DNA of 64,000 nt from Apteryx mantelli (lineage: Eukaryota > Chordata > Aves > Apterygiformes > Apterygidae). Within the stretch, counting starts at the first letter, position 1; each line of letters starts with the position of its first letter. Location: the NCBI RefSeq assembly GCF_036417845.1, contig NW_027118693.1, positions 2,180,001 to 2,244,000 on the forward strand. The letters are read 5' to 3'. Positions 10,985-23,624 of this stretch are shown here, in pieces. Below the pieces are notes generated by a model that searched no databases, was not told where the DNA came from, and was given only the letters and a program-made list of their open reading frames with translations. The translations under genes and the position numbers were made by a program.

Positions 10985-11637
10985 TGCACTAACAGAACAC
11001 CAACAGTATCCTGGGCTGCATTAGGAAGAGCATCGCCAGCAAGTCTGGGGAGGTGACCCTTCCCCTCTACTCAGCCCCGATGAGACCACACCTGGAGTGC
11101 TGTGTCCAGTTCTGGGCTCCCCACTACAAGAGAGACGTGGGCATATTGGAGCAAGTCCCGAGAATGGCCACAAAGATGGTTAAGGTTCTGGAGCATCTGA
11201 CATACAAGGAGAGGCTGAGAGAGCTGGGACTCTTTAGCTTGGAGAAGAGAAGGCTCAGAGGCAATCGTATCCATGTTTCCAAGGATCTGTAAAGAATAAA
11301 GAAGGTGCAAAGAAGACAGAGCCAGACCCTTCCCAGTGGTGCCCAGTGACAGGAGCAGTGACAAGAGGCAATGAGCACAGACTGAAGCACAGGAAATTCC
11401 ACTTGAACACAAGAAAGCACTTCTTTACTATGTGGGTGGCTGAACATTGGAACAGGATTCCCAGAGAGGTTGTGGAGTCTCCATCTTTGGAGATATTCAA
11501 CACCCAACTGGACAATGTTCTGAGCAACCTGCTCTAGCTGACATTGCTTTGAGTGGGGGGGGGGGGGTTTGGACCAGATGATCTCCGGAGGTCCTTCCCA
11601 GCCTCAACTATTTTATGATTCTGTGATTCTGTGACAC
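10985..11637 (+). mobile_element. CR1 LINE 3' end (about 650 bp)
   Basis: A long, easily recognised CR1 3' segment. It includes cccctctactcagcc, the acctggagtgctgtgtccag stretch, agagaggctgagagagctggg, ttctttactatgtgggt, and the terminal ggaggtccttcccagcctc followed by attttatgattctgtgattctgtga octamer-type repeats. Scattered substitutions and small indels against the usual CR1 pattern show it is not recent. A G13 run at about 11555-11567 lies inside it. The open frames here are remnants of the LINE tail, not genes. Confidence 0.92.
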
Positions 11638-14417
11638 TGGAAAAGCCTCTAGCAAGGCTCTGAACAGAGGTTTGGTTCAAAAGTAATAAACCTAAAATGT
11701 AGGTGCCCACTTATCATTAAAGGCCATGATTCATTTGGCCACAGATGTCTGTTGCCATTGGAGATGCCCTGGGACACCTGAGATATCAAATGGAGCTGAC
11801 AGAGATGATGCTGGGCCTTGGGAGACCCACGCTGTTCTGGAACACCTAGCTGAAGACCAGGGGAATATTTGGGGAATCTCCAACAACAATAGGCACCTGT
11901 GCTTAGAAAACAAAAGCCCACCTAAGTCCATCCAGGACTGTCATCAGAGCTTAGGCGCCTCCCTCCCAGGTTGACGCCCATGTGGTAAACACCCAAAGGT
12001 AGATAATGTAAATCCTGCCCTTCAAAATTTGCTCAGACTGCCCAACCAATGTTGAGCGGGGTTATACCGAGAGGAGATAACCATTCCATATGATGCTGCA
12101 ACCAGGTAGGAACATTTAGTTGAGGGTTGTTATTAATTAGGGACAGCACTGATGTCGCGGATGAGTGAGGAGTGATGCACTTCACTCATAAGAGAGAAGC
12201 AGCAATATATTTTATTGAGGTAAGGTTGCATTGCACACAGAAATGCTTTATGCTGTTTGAGATTCCCTGGCTTCTTCGAGGTATCTGCATGAGGCTGGCA
12301 GATTGCATGCAGGTTCCACAGAGTCCCATGCTCTTTTGGGTGCAACACCCTGCGGTACAGAAATGGTACAAGGCACCTACATTGGGCTGAATCCTATCCG
12401 AAATGTCCAGCTGTTCTCTGGATCAAGCTAGCACCATTGCATAGCAGCCTTATCTACCTTGTAGAGAAAAACCTCTGGCCTGCTGTCCTATCTTCCACCT
12501 CATAGGCTCAGAGTGTGCTTCATAGGCTACTGTGTATGTCTTTGGGATGCCCAGGGTTAAGGTGATGACACTTTAAAATTACTCACCATAAGCAGAGAGG
12601 AAGAACAGAACATTTTAGGCTCTAACTGTGGTCCTTCTAGTCAAAAGAAGAAGTAAGAAAATATTGAATGCATTCCTGTCTTCACTCCATCTCTCTCCCT
12701 TGGAATATGCCACTATTCATTGCTATTTAGAAAACATGACAAAAGTTTCATACATATGTAGGAACAATTTTGAGGATTGAGGAAAACATTTTTCAGGCTG
12801 ATCCTGATCATAATATGTTTGACTTCTTTATTCCAACTTATGCAGTAGGTGTAATTGCACAGTTTGGGCTAGTGGTCTAGGAGCGTATATGCTTGCGTTC
12901 ATGAATGTATACACATAGAAAGCTACTTAATTGATAATCATCTTAGCTGGAAAGCTGTTATCATGAAGCAGAGTGAAAGCATTCTGGAGACTGCTGAATT
13001 ATGAAGAAAACCATAACTCTATGATGATCAAAGACACTTTTCTCCATTTCATCCCTGCTGGAAACAGGATGATTTACTTCTGAAATTAATGGCTCGAGAT
13101 GGTTTGTCAACAGCTGTTCACATACCTGATACCCTGATGTCATCCAGTGAATGTTTTCACTTCACTTGAGATCTCCTTTCACCAGATTTGAAAACATTCA
13201 CTTCACTTCAAGTAGCTATCACTGTAGCTGAACAGGTTATCCAGGGCTCCTATACTGTCAGCGAGAAGGAAAAGGCATTTCTAGGGTGAGCAGTTCAGCT
13301 TAAGACATTTATCTTTTTGATGAGTAGAATTTGTTGAGTTGAAACCTAATGAAGTCACTAAGTTGTTACATAAACCCAACCCAATCTACCTGTGTGTAAC
13401 AACCAGCGTCACTTAACACCAGTTCATCCTGAGAATTTTTTTTTCACTTGGTACAAAAAAATAAACATGAATTCTTATTCCCACTTTCTGTCTTCCAGCA
13501 ACGAAGAGTTGATTTTCCCCTGTGCGAAAATAGTTGGAATGAGTAAAAGTTAGGTTTTCCTCATTTCACTTCTGTATGTTTATCTGTAAACTTGGAAATT
13601 GAAAGGTTTTTTTCACTGTTTGGTTTGGCATGTTTTTTTCAAAAAAAAAAAAAAGAATTTCTCTACAATGATATTTTTAAAGAGTTTTCTTTTTTTAATG
13701 GAACTTTCCAAAATTCCCCATTTCTGTTTGCCAAGAGAAACAAGGAGAAAAGTGAGCTTTCAGAACCATCCCAAATCCCTTCTGCTCATTTAGCAGAGGG
13801 AGGAAGCCATTTCCTTGTGAGCTGCCAGGTAGATCCAGCTGTGTGGAGGCAGTCTGAGCACATGTTTGGAGATAAAAAGAAGAATCGGATCCTCCATCAT
13901 TACAATTCTCCACGGTTTAAATGAGCCAAACCATGAATTCTCATCAGGCTGTTTCTGTTGAAAATTGCCTGTAGCAGGCAGATGGAGATAAAGCTTTACG
14001 CAGTCGGAAATACTGAAAAGAAGCCTTGAACGAGCATCTCTAGATGACCATATGTGACAACTCAGTTGCTGGTAGGCATTTAAGATTCATTCATGATAAA
14101 GGCAGGTCTCATTCAGTTGTAAGTAGTTTCTACATTCCTCTGAACAAATGTCTGCTTCGATGTGGGAATTGCACCCCAGTCTCCACTGACCGCACTGACT
14201 AGTTCTCCATGATCACTGTGGTGGGAGTGCAGACACCTTAGGTGGGTTCGAGACTAGCGTAGATTTCGATGCACCTCCCCACAAGTCTGCAATGGGAACG
14301 CCAGTTTCATTTGCCTCCCCATTGACATTTAGCACCATCGGAGGTGTTTCAGGGATCCTGCCTGCCCTCCAGCTGCTGCTCCGGAATGGCACAGGTCTCT
14401 TGTAAGTCATCAGATGC
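11638..14417. other. Intergenic with a short dispersed repeat
   Basis: The segment 11735-11860 (gatgtctgttgccattggag, then gatgccctgggacacct) resembles 18960-19090 and 62050-62170 in the two duplicon copies, so it belongs to a dispersed repeat family I cannot name. A 13-bp perfect inverted repeat occurs at 13147-13201. Poly-A and T runs lie near 13640 and 13690. No gene recognised. Confidence 0.45.
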
Positions 14418-14869
14418 TGTGACTGCAAGGCAGCCAAAAGAAGGTCGGATACCAGCAGAGAGAGACACTCAAGGTTCATAAGGAGTTAAACAGGACAGAT
14501 TTAATAAAGGACTTGCGCTCCAGGCTGCACAGGGAGACCCAGGAACCACGAGGAGGGGTCGCCAGCAGGAGGCTGCTGGAGGTACGAGTAGGATGCACAG
14601 GCAGGACGCACGGGTGGGACGCATGGGCGGGACTCGACTTGTTCATAAGGGCCCCTTAAATCTCCTAGAACTATTTCCTTATCTCAGCTGTGCTAACCTT
14701 GAGAAACTGCTGTGCGGGAAGCAGCTAGACGTTGTTGACAAAACGGAATGTGCATGCCTGGCCCCGATGGGAATTTGGGCAGTGTGCAGTTTCACACGCT
14801 GGGCCTGCTACCACCTACTCTGCCAGTCACTGACTCCTCGCCAGGTCTTCCGCAGGTCTTCTCACTACA
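14418..14869 (-). mobile_element. 3' LTR of an ERV
   Basis: Read on the minus strand this starts TGTAGTGAGAAG, directly after a purine run (AAGGGGTGGAG) that can serve as polypurine tract, and ends GCAGTCACA. An ATTAAA hexamer near 14497 is a plausible polyadenylation signal. A tandem of about 12-bp GC-rich units (gggacgca-like) lies near 14590-14635. The end positions are estimated from TG/CA and the polypurine tract; no matching 5' LTR was found. Confidence 0.65.
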
Positions 14870-15761
14870 CTCCACCCCTTGACTGACAGAGATGTGGTAC
14901 TGGTGCCACCAGCGTGCGGACAAGGTTCAGACTTGCCTTTCTGGTATTAGCCTAACTAAACAGCTAAGATGTACAAGCAACTAAATCATAGCGAATATAC
15001 ATACATACAGTAAATTATAACCTGTATGCACACAAAAGTGATCAGCCCAGAAGACCAGGAGCATAATGCATTTTCCCCATAGTCCTTAATTTGACAGCCC
15101 TGATGACAGTCACTGCCAGGGGGTGTCCCACATTGATTCTTCAGACTTTACATCGTGTAGTCCTTGAAGTAGGCTCTTTATCTTGTGGATGTTGGGCTCC
15201 ATGTGCTCACTACAGTTCTGTCAGTGTCCCAACTGCCATCAGCATACAGGATTAGGATGGAGAGCAGCAATGTCGCAGCTCCATCCGGCATATTCATCAG
15301 GTCATGGTTGTCTGAGCGAGAGTCTCCTAGAGGGGAAATAGACTGGGACACTTTCCCCTTTAATTAGTCCCGGGTGGGTGTCTCCTGGCCCATCAGCAAT
15401 AATTTTCCCTTCCGGCTGTTCAGATTTAGCCAGATCATGCACCCACACAGCACGCCCTGTAGACTCAAAACCACCTGGTTGCAGGGTGAGCCACAAGGAA
15501 TCTGTTCCCTGGATAGTGGGGACCCCTATCTGCTCACATATCAGTTGGGCTGTTTGGTCTCCCTGTGTACATCGCAGGGGTTGGGATCAGGTGTAATGGA
15601 TCGCAACCTTCACCTCCTCAAGGTGGTTTGAGTAGATGACTCCTGCCTTGATGCCCCCCTCTCCTGGAGAGCTAAACTAGTACAGGGCACCACGTGACCC
15701 TAATACCCTTGAGGTATGGTGATGGCCAACACCAAACTCACAAGATGACAGCTTTCCGATT
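14870..15761 (-). pseudogene. Decayed ERV interior between integrase and 3' LTR
   Basis: This continues the element from the integrase frame to the LTR. Short minus-strand frames (for example 15302-15496) have a protein-like composition, but stops and frame changes prevent assignment to integrase C-terminus or env. No transmembrane subunit with a CX6CC motif is visible, so env is probably deleted. Confidence 0.5.
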
Positions 15762-16532
15762 CTAGGGTTCTTTCTTTGTGCGACAGTTGCAGACCCAAGC
15801 CTGCGCTGCGGGGCATGGCTTGCCTGGGGAGGCAGGCTCGGGGGTGCAGCTGTTGCACTCTAAGCACACGCGGCCCCTCCTTGGATTCCCCCTGGACATG
15901 AGCATATGGGGTAGAGGCACGCGCTGGGCGGTCATTGAGGCAGGCAGTTGCCTGACAAATGTTTTGCTCCAACCTGTGAGGGTACCAGGAGGGGACAGTT
16001 TGCACAGCTGCTCTTTGAGCAGCCCATTCATTCGCTCTATCAATCCTGCCCCTTGCGGATGGCAGGGTATGTGATATGTCCAGGCTATTCCTCTCTCTCC
16101 AGCCCAATTTTGAATGTCATTCCCTGTGAAATGAGTGCCCTGATCACTTTGGACTTCCACCTGGGAGCCATATAACCCAGTCAAGCCTTCTAGTGCCTTA
16201 ATGGTGTGAGCCTGGGTAGCTGTGGCGCAGGAGTGGGTGTACAATAGACCAGAGCAGGTATCTACAGAGCTCAGGACATATCTGTGCCACTGGCTCTCCG
16301 GTAAAGGTCCAATATAATCAATTTGCCAAACATAGAAAGGTTTTTGTCCTCTGTGGCTATAATGCTTTTTGGTTTGCAATTGCTGTGGAGCTGAGCGGGT
16401 ACAAGGGGGGCAACGCTGCCTGGCCTGTTTTTGTGCCGCTGGCAGCTGCCCCTCTGTGCACGCTGCTGGCAGGGCAGTGGGTGTCGCGGGTCCCCCACTG
16501 CACTCTCCGGGCTGCTCGCCGTGCTCCCCCAC
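15762..16532 (-). pseudogene. ERV integrase, catalytic core readable
   Basis: An open stretch of 256 codons starting from a GTG, so it is a fragment of pol rather than a start. From about residue 41 it reads as integrase: a CPPC pair (41-44) from the zinc-binding domain, then the catalytic core with D72 (in QIDY), D130 (in SDQGTHFTG) and E166 (in IERMNG). The last two are separated by exactly 35 residues (DD35E). The first 40 residues come from degenerate sequence overlapping the gag remnant. No reverse transcriptase is visible upstream, so gag and integrase have been brought together by a deletion of about 2 kb of pol. The core pattern resembles class III or related avian ERVs more than the class I element at 31-36 kb. 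Confidence 0.85.
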
Positions 16533-16669
16533 CCCCAGGGGCTACGTGCGCTGTTCTGGCTGCAGCTGCAGCCACCACTGGAGCAGCTCTGCACTGGGTT
16601 TGCCGTCCACCTCCCCCCATGGCACGCCAGCTTGCAGCAGGGCTTGGGACATAGTGCCACGACTCACCC

Positions 16670-17404
16670 TTTCTTTCTTTTTCACGTCCACACTTTCCCG
16701 ACTTCCTATCTCTGCTAACGGAGGACACCTCTGCTAACTGAGATGGAAGCGCTGCAACTTCCCCCACCATACCTGCCCCCCCACCAATCACAGGTAGCAC
16801 CATTGCTTTAAGATGGGGAGGGGCAGTTCGCAGCATCCTAGTCCAGATGGTTTTGCTCATGGGGATCTGATCTGGTCTGGTAAACTCAGTGGAGTAAATT
16901 CCGGACAGCATTCCTAATTGCTGCAGCTGGTTTATTCCTCCTGCCATAGCAGTCCACCTGGTGAGCCCGTCATCGATGTCCACAGCAGTCAGCCAGGTTC
17001 ACCGCACCATGCCCAGCACCCACTCCATTAGGGAGGGGGAAACGTTTCGGTTTTGCTGCTGCAGGGTGCGGAGGGTGTTGCACATCTGGCATCCTGGCAC
17101 AAAGCCCCCGTCTTATCAAGTTCCCCTCTAATAAAATAAACCACATCTGACCCAGCATCCCACAACCTTAACAGCCACTCTAATAACCCTTCACGGGGCT
17201 GCTACCTGTAGCACCCCTGCTTATCCTGCAGCTCCGATGCTTTAAAATCACCAGCAGTTGTGGTCCCTTCAAACTGACTGCATGCAGTCCACTAAGCCGC
17301 TGCTCTGCCACCGGCCAGGCAGCTGCCTCCCCCTCATGCTCTGGGTCTGACTCTGAACCAGGGAGGTCATCACAGTCCCAGATATTGCCATCCCAAATAT
17401 TCAT
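16670..17404 (-). pseudogene. ERV gag remnant (capsid-like)
   Basis: In the minus-strand frame ending inside the integrase, residues encoded around 16983-16760 read as a retroviral capsid segment: DDGLTRW, GGINQLQQLGMLSG, then an APPHLKAMV stretch. Upstream frames (17158-16970) contain further gag-like basic sequence but are shifted. The element ends around 17404 without a recognisable 5' LTR or primer site, so it is 5'-truncated. Confidence 0.6.
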
Positions 17405-17829
17405 TCACCACTTCTAATTTTTCAAATATACTTCAGAAAGGAAACAGACGGGTCTTTTCCAAAGTATTCATAAATGCACTCTGTAGTACTGAATGCACCT
17501 TTTTGATGAAAAGAAATGAAAAAATGGAAAGGCTGCATCTCTGATTACTATGGTATACTGAACAAAAGTTAGTGTAAGTCTGTACTACTTTTAGAATGAC
17601 AGCGTATGAAGCAAAAAAAACCCCATGCATTTCTGTTTAATGGTAACTCCTTTATACAACTAAAACTGGAGACCATAAAAACAAGCACTCAGAAGCACCA
17701 TCTTCTACATCTGAAATATAGTCTATCTAAGAAAGAAAACACATGGAAGCTAATATCAAAGGTAATTCACAGGTGGTGGGAAATACAAAGAGCAGTGAAA
17801 TCAATTTTAGTGTTTACAGAATGCTTTGT

Positions 17830-17865
<36 letters not shown>

Positions 17866-18117
17866 TTATTTATATATATACTCTCCATGATTTCCATCCC
17901 GTATTTGATTTGGGCTTTCCTGTCCTGTGAGCTGATGCTTAACTAAAGGTGTAAGATACTCCAGATCTCCAGCTTGAATGATTTAGATCATAATAGGTCA
18001 CCTTTCAGGAAGGGTTCCTTGGAGGAGTTTACTGAAGATAACACTTCTGAGATCTGTCAAATCCCAAGTTTTCTTGGACGAGAGGCATAGCAGTTGCCTC
18101 TCTCTCCTGTTAATAAA
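17405..18117. repeat. AT-rich intergenic with (TA)n microsatellite
   Basis: A (TA)n tract with TTTA interruptions occupies about 17833-17880. The rest is AT-rich with no gene recognised. The open frames spanning the TA tract (alternating Tyr-Ile) are artefacts of the microsatellite. Confidence 0.7.
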
Positions 18118-19670
18118 GGCTTATTGGGGGGTACTAGCAATAAACATGATTGCTGTGGACACTCCTTTCTTCTAATATGGCAGTATTCTAGAAACTCTTT
18201 GCTTCTAAAGCAGTAGTATCCCCCACTTAGCACTTAATTAACCATCCAAATAACTCCCCAGTGCAGTGAAATAAGGGGCTGGGGGGGGAAGGGGGAGGCA
18301 GGGTCCTGATCTCTCCCTGCCAAAGGGCTCGCTCCTTGGGCATCTCTGCTGCAACCTGCACACTGCGCACTGCCCCGGGCACCAACACAAGACAGCCAGG
18401 GGCTGACATCCAGGTGCAGACCACAGAGAACAGTTTTGACATAGTGGGACTTTTTTCTCTAACACAGTTAACAAGGAAATGTTCTTGTCATGACGGAGTG
18501 CTCAGAGGAACTCTTGTGAGCGGCAATGCCACAGCTGTTATCTTTCCAAATGGGTAAATAAGGAAAATTCAGAGCAGGAATGGCTCTGTCCAAAGAGTGA
18601 GGAGTTGCATGGACTGTCCCGGGCAGGCAGTGGTTTGGACCACTAAGCTCTGTGCGAAACATAAAAGTATTTCTTTTTAATGGTGTGGGCCTGATTATAG
18701 CAAAAATGTTTAGAAAATGTCAATAATAATGAAACAAGAAAGAAATTTTAAAAAGGATGTAAACAAGGAAGTGTTTAGTCACACTTTTCAGTTTTTAACA
18801 TTCTTTGTTCTTATAGCCCTCCTTGATTATGTTTTTTTGTTGTTGTTGTTGCTGGTGGTGTATTTTGTTTCTTAATATACTGGTCTTTAGAGGTGATTTT
18901 GGTGGTCTTTGTTAAGGAAAGTGATTTTCAGAATTGGGGTGGGATGCCGTCACAGGGTCATGGACGTCTGGTGCCATTGTAGGTGCCCTGGTCCCCCCTG
19001 CCCAGCCTCCTTCTGCAGCCCTGAGGGGCTCTGGTGTCCCACAGGTCCCCCGTGAGAGTTGCCAGGCCCAGGCAGGTACCTCAGAGACACCGGGGCCTCT
19101 CCAAGTGCTGCTGGGTGTTTTTTGGGTAGACACCTGAGCCAGGCCTGGAAAGGTGAAGAACTGTTTTCAACATCCAAAAAATGTGAACACACTTTCATCA
19201 GCAAAAATGATTGACTAATGTCAATGTCAATGTTTTCCCATGATGAAATAGCGGAAATTTTCAGGAAGAGTATTAATCTCAGGAGAACAAATGTTGATCT
19301 GTCCCTCTCAACCTGCGTTACCACTGCTCTGTCCGTTATGCTGTGGATGTGGTCTTAGTAATCTCTCACATATTTGCACATGTCCTGATTCAACTGATCA
19401 TTTCTAAAGGCATCTTTGCATCAGACTGTCTGGACTTAGGCACTTTCCATAGCTGCCCAGTTTTCCTCCTCCCCCCTTTACTCTTTAGCCATTCAGATAC
19501 CTCTCAACTCTCTGGTTGCTGCTCTGAGCTTCAGAGGGTCTGAAGCTTGCCTCGTCTTTCAGGAGTCGTATTGTCTCTTTAGCCAACTCCTTAGTTGTGT
19601 TTCCATCTCTCTTTTCCTATCTATCTGTCAAAAACATCTCAGAAAGTTTTTCTTGTGGAAAGTTGACCTT
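18118..19670 (+). repeat. Segmental duplication, copy A
   Basis: Direct-orientation counterpart of 61022-62715. Shared landmarks in the same order are the poly-G run with gtactagcaataa, ctagaaactctttgct, ttaattaaccatccaa, ctccctgccaaa, then gagtgaggagttgcatgga, ttcagaattggggtgggatg, aacacactttcatcag and cttcagagggtctgaagc. Copy A has its own segment at about 18345-18585 where copy B carries decayed satellite. It has no gene of its own that I recognise. The two copies lie about 43 kb apart. Confidence 0.88.
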
Positions 19671-22663
19671 ACTGGAGGCAGCTTGGCCTTAACATATAGT
19701 TGGGGAGTGTATTTTGTATTTTATTAAATTCTATCACCTGTTGTATTTGTTTATTTGCAGTTAAGAAAAATCCTCCTGTGTCTGCAACTAGTTCTCTAAG
19801 GAAAGCAGGTGGGAATCAGTACATAGGAGCTGTAGCATTCAGCTACAGACTTGGGTGGAAAAGGTGCGCTCTAAGCCGCCAGTGTCTGATGAGGGAAATG
19901 GCAGGGCTGGGGAGGTGAGGAGGAAGGCTGTCCGTAAACATCTCACATGAAGGAGGCTGCTTTTCCTACATGTCCAGACTTCCTTAGGGAAAATGAATTC
20001 CCTTCTTGTCCCTGGCCACGTGTCCTGCCCAGTTAAGAGATGGGAATGGGGGCTTCCAGAGTGAGACATTGCCACCTCTCTTAGAAAACCACCCTCTGAT
20101 GTGACAAACTGCAATGCCGGAATGGGTCTCTCTTCAGCATTTAGAGAGAGACAAAAGAAGATTATTTTAGTCTACCTCAGTGAATATTTCCCCGGAGGAG
20201 GGAGTACAAAGGACAAATTAAGTCACATCTTCAGCTGGGCCGCTGTTCCCAAGGGGGGCTAGGCTCCTGGGACAGAGGGAGCTCCTGGCAACCTGGCAGC
20301 ACTGCTGAGAGACAGCTCTGTCCAGGAGCAGCTCTTCTGCAGAGAGCAGCAGGGCTCCAGGCACTACCTGCAAGTGCCAAGATGAGATGAAGAAGATGAG
20401 CAAGATGAGTGAGACAGAAGTTCAAGGCAATCAGGAGTGGGTAGACGGCTGAGAGCTCACTGGAGGAGAAATCTTCACAGCCCCTAACACAGTAAGTCTC
20501 TGGCTGCAGGGCAATGCAGCTGAGGCATCCTGAGGTTTTCTCTAAAGCTAGCACATCCCATGGCTGATAGGGTCTGTCAGGATGGGTATCCCAGTCCCTC
20601 TCGTGTGGGGCAGGAGGTGCTTTAGAGCAGGGATTCCCAGGCACTCTGTCAGAGGGAAACAGCGTCCTGCTACCTTCTCCCAGGGATGCTGCAGGGGTGT
20701 GAAGCAGGGGTGTGCACACAGGTCTGCCCAGGGCTGTAATTCAGAGCAGTGTCCCTGTACCCCAGGGTGCTGTGTGTCCGGGACAGTGACTCTGCCTCCT
20801 GCGAGGGTCAGCACTCAGCCTGCCCAGGGAACTCCCCACGGTGCTGTGGGGAGAAGTTCTGGGTGGGATGATTGACCCCTGGCAGGACATGTTCATTCTC
20901 CTGTTGAGAGGGTGCTGCATGGGTCAGGGCTGCTCTCAGCTCCGGCTCACCCTGAGAACATTTCTGGAGGTGGCTTTCCAAAAGGAAGGTCGAGACAGGC
21001 ATACCTGAAAGGGAATCAGGAGTCTATGCTTTCAGTTTTATTCTCTTTGTTGGGATCTGTCAGGTTTAAACAGGGGATTGAGACTGCAAAATAGTGACAG
21101 TGAGAGAGGAACAAATCCCTTCATGCACCCCTCAGCCTACGGACAGAACCAGCATCACCTTTCCAGCTTCATCAAGGTTTCTCTCAGATGCTCCTTAGCC
21201 CCTGCAAACACCGAGGTGCCCCTGGGCAGTGCCCTGCCCCCGGGAGGTGTCTGCAGGGCAGAGCTGAGCACCCAGTGGGTGGGATGGGGTCTGTGAGCAC
21301 TGACATGACATATGGGACAGAGAAAGAGCTCCCTGCAGGCACAGCTCCAGGCAACAGAGTCACGGTCAAAGAGTGAGAGGAAACTACAAGCTCCAATGTC
21401 TCATCTCCTCTCCCAGCACAGCCCTCAAGGCTGTGGGGTCCAGGGCATGGGCTGTTTCCTTGCAGATGGACATCTGGAGAGGAGAAACTCCTGAGTGTCC
21501 CCTGTCTCTCCATGTCCCTTCTTCCTTTAGAAGAAATATCATGCTATTGCTGTGTGTTTCCCCACCTGTCCATGCTGCCCTTGTCCTTCCCCTTGGACTC
21601 TCTGGGCAGGGGCATTTCAGATGCAATTCAGACACCAATCCTGCAGGTGCTGCCATGCAGACATGTCCTTGGCATTGAAGTGCCCAAGTGCCCCTCTAAA
21701 CTGTGGGGCTCCGGGCAATGCCGTTTGGGGGCTGGGAAGGAGCCAACTCTCTCTTCAGGACACCCCATCTTTAGGATGTCTGACTGTTTCTTGGGGATGT
21801 CTGGCTGGGCTTCAAGCTGCCCTCCAGAAGGGCACAGCTCTCCCATTGCATCTGGGTGTTATCTAGGTGCCCCATGCAGAAGCCATCTAGATGCTAAGGC
21901 TGTGAAAATGCTGCATGTGGGCAACTAGCATGACCCCGATGTCTTCCTGGCTAAAAGGGGAGTACTGAGACCTTCCTCAGATACTCTGAGAAAGGCTCCT
22001 GGGCTTGGTGATCTGCATTTTGAAACTCGATTCCTCTGCTCTCAGCAGTGTCAATTCTTTTTATGGTAACATGAGTGCAAATGTCCTCCGCCTCAGAGGT
22101 GCAAGCACAGGGCAGCTGGGAACAAGACTGATGGACACGCCAGCTCTCCTCGCTCTGCACTAAAGACAGAGTGAAGCCTTTGGCCTCTCAGGAATCACAG
22201 CTATTCACTCTAAGTGCAGCTGCAGTGCTGAGGATCTCTGTCTCCAAGAATCCTCCTCAGGGATGACAGGGGAATCTAAAAGAAAACAAAAGAATCCTTA
22301 AAGCTATTGAAGAACACACATTGTCTAGAACGGAGAGTGAAGATGCTGGAAAGCCCTTCAACATTGTGAGTGGATGAAATCTGACTAAAACTGTGACTTT
22401 GAAAGTTTAGTCACCCGTGCTCCCATGTCCCCAGTGCTGTGGGTCAGGACTGCCTCCTCTGGAGCCCATGGGAAGAGGCCCCTGCTCCTCACGGCAAACT
22501 GAGGCAGCACAGAGGGGAGCTCAAGCCATGGAGCTCAGTGATGGTCCTGGCAAGATGAGGAGAGATAATGTGTATGCTTTGGGGGGCGGGGGAGGTTCTG
22601 CACAAAAGTTTTGCTCATACAAAACTGTCTCCTGTCTTCTCACTGTCTCCTCTTCCTTGGATA
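19671..22663. other. Intergenic upstream of OR 2
   Basis: GC-richer than the preceding region and full of short open frames on both strands, none with a recognisable domain. The last 60 bases form a strong pyrimidine tract ending in AG at 22663-22664, the probable splice acceptor of the OR that follows. Confidence 0.5.
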
Positions 22664-22688
22664 GTCCTCGTGGGCCCTGAGGGAGCAA

Positions 22689-23624
22689 ATGTCCAACAGC
22701 AGCTCCCCCACTGAGTTCTTGCTCTGGGCGTTTGTGGACACATGGGAGCTGCAGCTCTTGCACTTCTCGCTCTTCCTGGGCATCTACCTGGCTGCCCTCC
22801 TGGGCAACGGACTCATCATCACTGCCGTAGCCTGCAACCATCGCCTCCACACCCCTATGTACTTCTTCCTCCTCAACCTCTCTGTTCTGGACCTTTACTC
22901 CATCTCCACCACTGTCCCCAAATCCATGGCCAATTCCCTGAGGAACACCAGGGCCATTTCCTACTTGGGATGTGCTGCCCAGGTCTTTCTGTTTCTCTTT
23001 TTGTTCTCAGCAGAAAATTATCTTCTCACAGTCATGGCCTATGATCGCTTTGTCGCCATCTGCAAACCCCTGCACTACGAGACCCTCATGGGCAGCAGAG
23101 CTTGTGTCAAAATGATAGCAGTTGTCTGGGCCAGTGGTTTTCTCATTGCTGTTCTACATACTGGGAACACATTTTCCATACCACTCTGCCAAGGCAATGT
23201 CGTGGAGCAGTTCTTCTGTGAAATTCCCCAGATCCTCAAGCTCTCCTGCTCAGACTCCTACCTCAGGGAAATTGGACTTCTTGTGTTTAGTGTTTGTTTA
23301 ACCTTTGGATGTTTTGTTTTCATTCTTCTGTCCTATCTGCAGATCCTCACAGTCGTGCTGAGGATCCCCTCTGAGCAGGGACGGCACAAAGCCTTTTCCA
23401 TGTGCCTCCCTCACCTGGCTGTCGTCTCCCTGTTTGTCAGCACTGTTGTGTTTGCCCATCTGAAGCCCCCTTCCATGTTATCCCCAACTCAGGATCTGGT
23501 GGTTGGAGTTCTGTACGTGGTGGTGCCTCCAACACTGAACCCTCTCATCTACAGCTTGAGGAACAAGGAGCTTAAGGGTGCACTGAAGAAACTGATTCAA
23601 CCGGGACAATGTCAGCACCCATAA
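22689..23624 (+). CDS. Olfactory receptor 2, OR14-like (avian gamma-c type)
   Basis: A 311-residue OR starting at ATG 22689, 25 bases after a pyrimidine tract and AG. The N-terminus MSNSSS carries an N-glycosylation site, followed by FLLWAFVDTWELQLLHF, the signature of the bird-expanded OR14-like clade. Further marks: PMYFF at 56-60, MAYDRFVAIC at 116-125 (Phe where Tyr is usual in DRY), loop cysteines C95, C167, C177 and C187, SY in TM5, RHKAFSMCLPHL in TM6 and NPLIYSLRN in TM7 (NPLIY at 284-288). Full length with no stop, so presumably functional. Members of this clade normally occur in large recent tandem families in birds; only one copy is present here. Confidence 0.96.
   Translation: MSNSSSPTEFLLWAFVDTWELQLLHFSLFLGIYLAALLGNGLIITAVACNHRLHTPMYFFLLNLSVLDLYSISTTVPKSMANSLRNTRAISYLGCAAQVFLFLFLFSAENYLLTVMAYDRFVAICKPLHYETLMGSRACVKMIAVVWASGFLIAVLHTGNTFSIPLCQGNVVEQFFCEIPQILKLSCSDSYLREIGLLVFSVCLTFGCFVFILLSYLQILTVVLRIPSEQGRHKAFSMCLPHLAVVSLFVSTVVFAHLKPPSMLSPTQDLVVGVLYVVVPPTLNPLIYSLRNKELKGALKKLIQPGQCQHP

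Noticed and set aside
17606-17946. Frames with Tyr-Ile repeats
   Set aside because: They are the translation of a (TA)n microsatellite.
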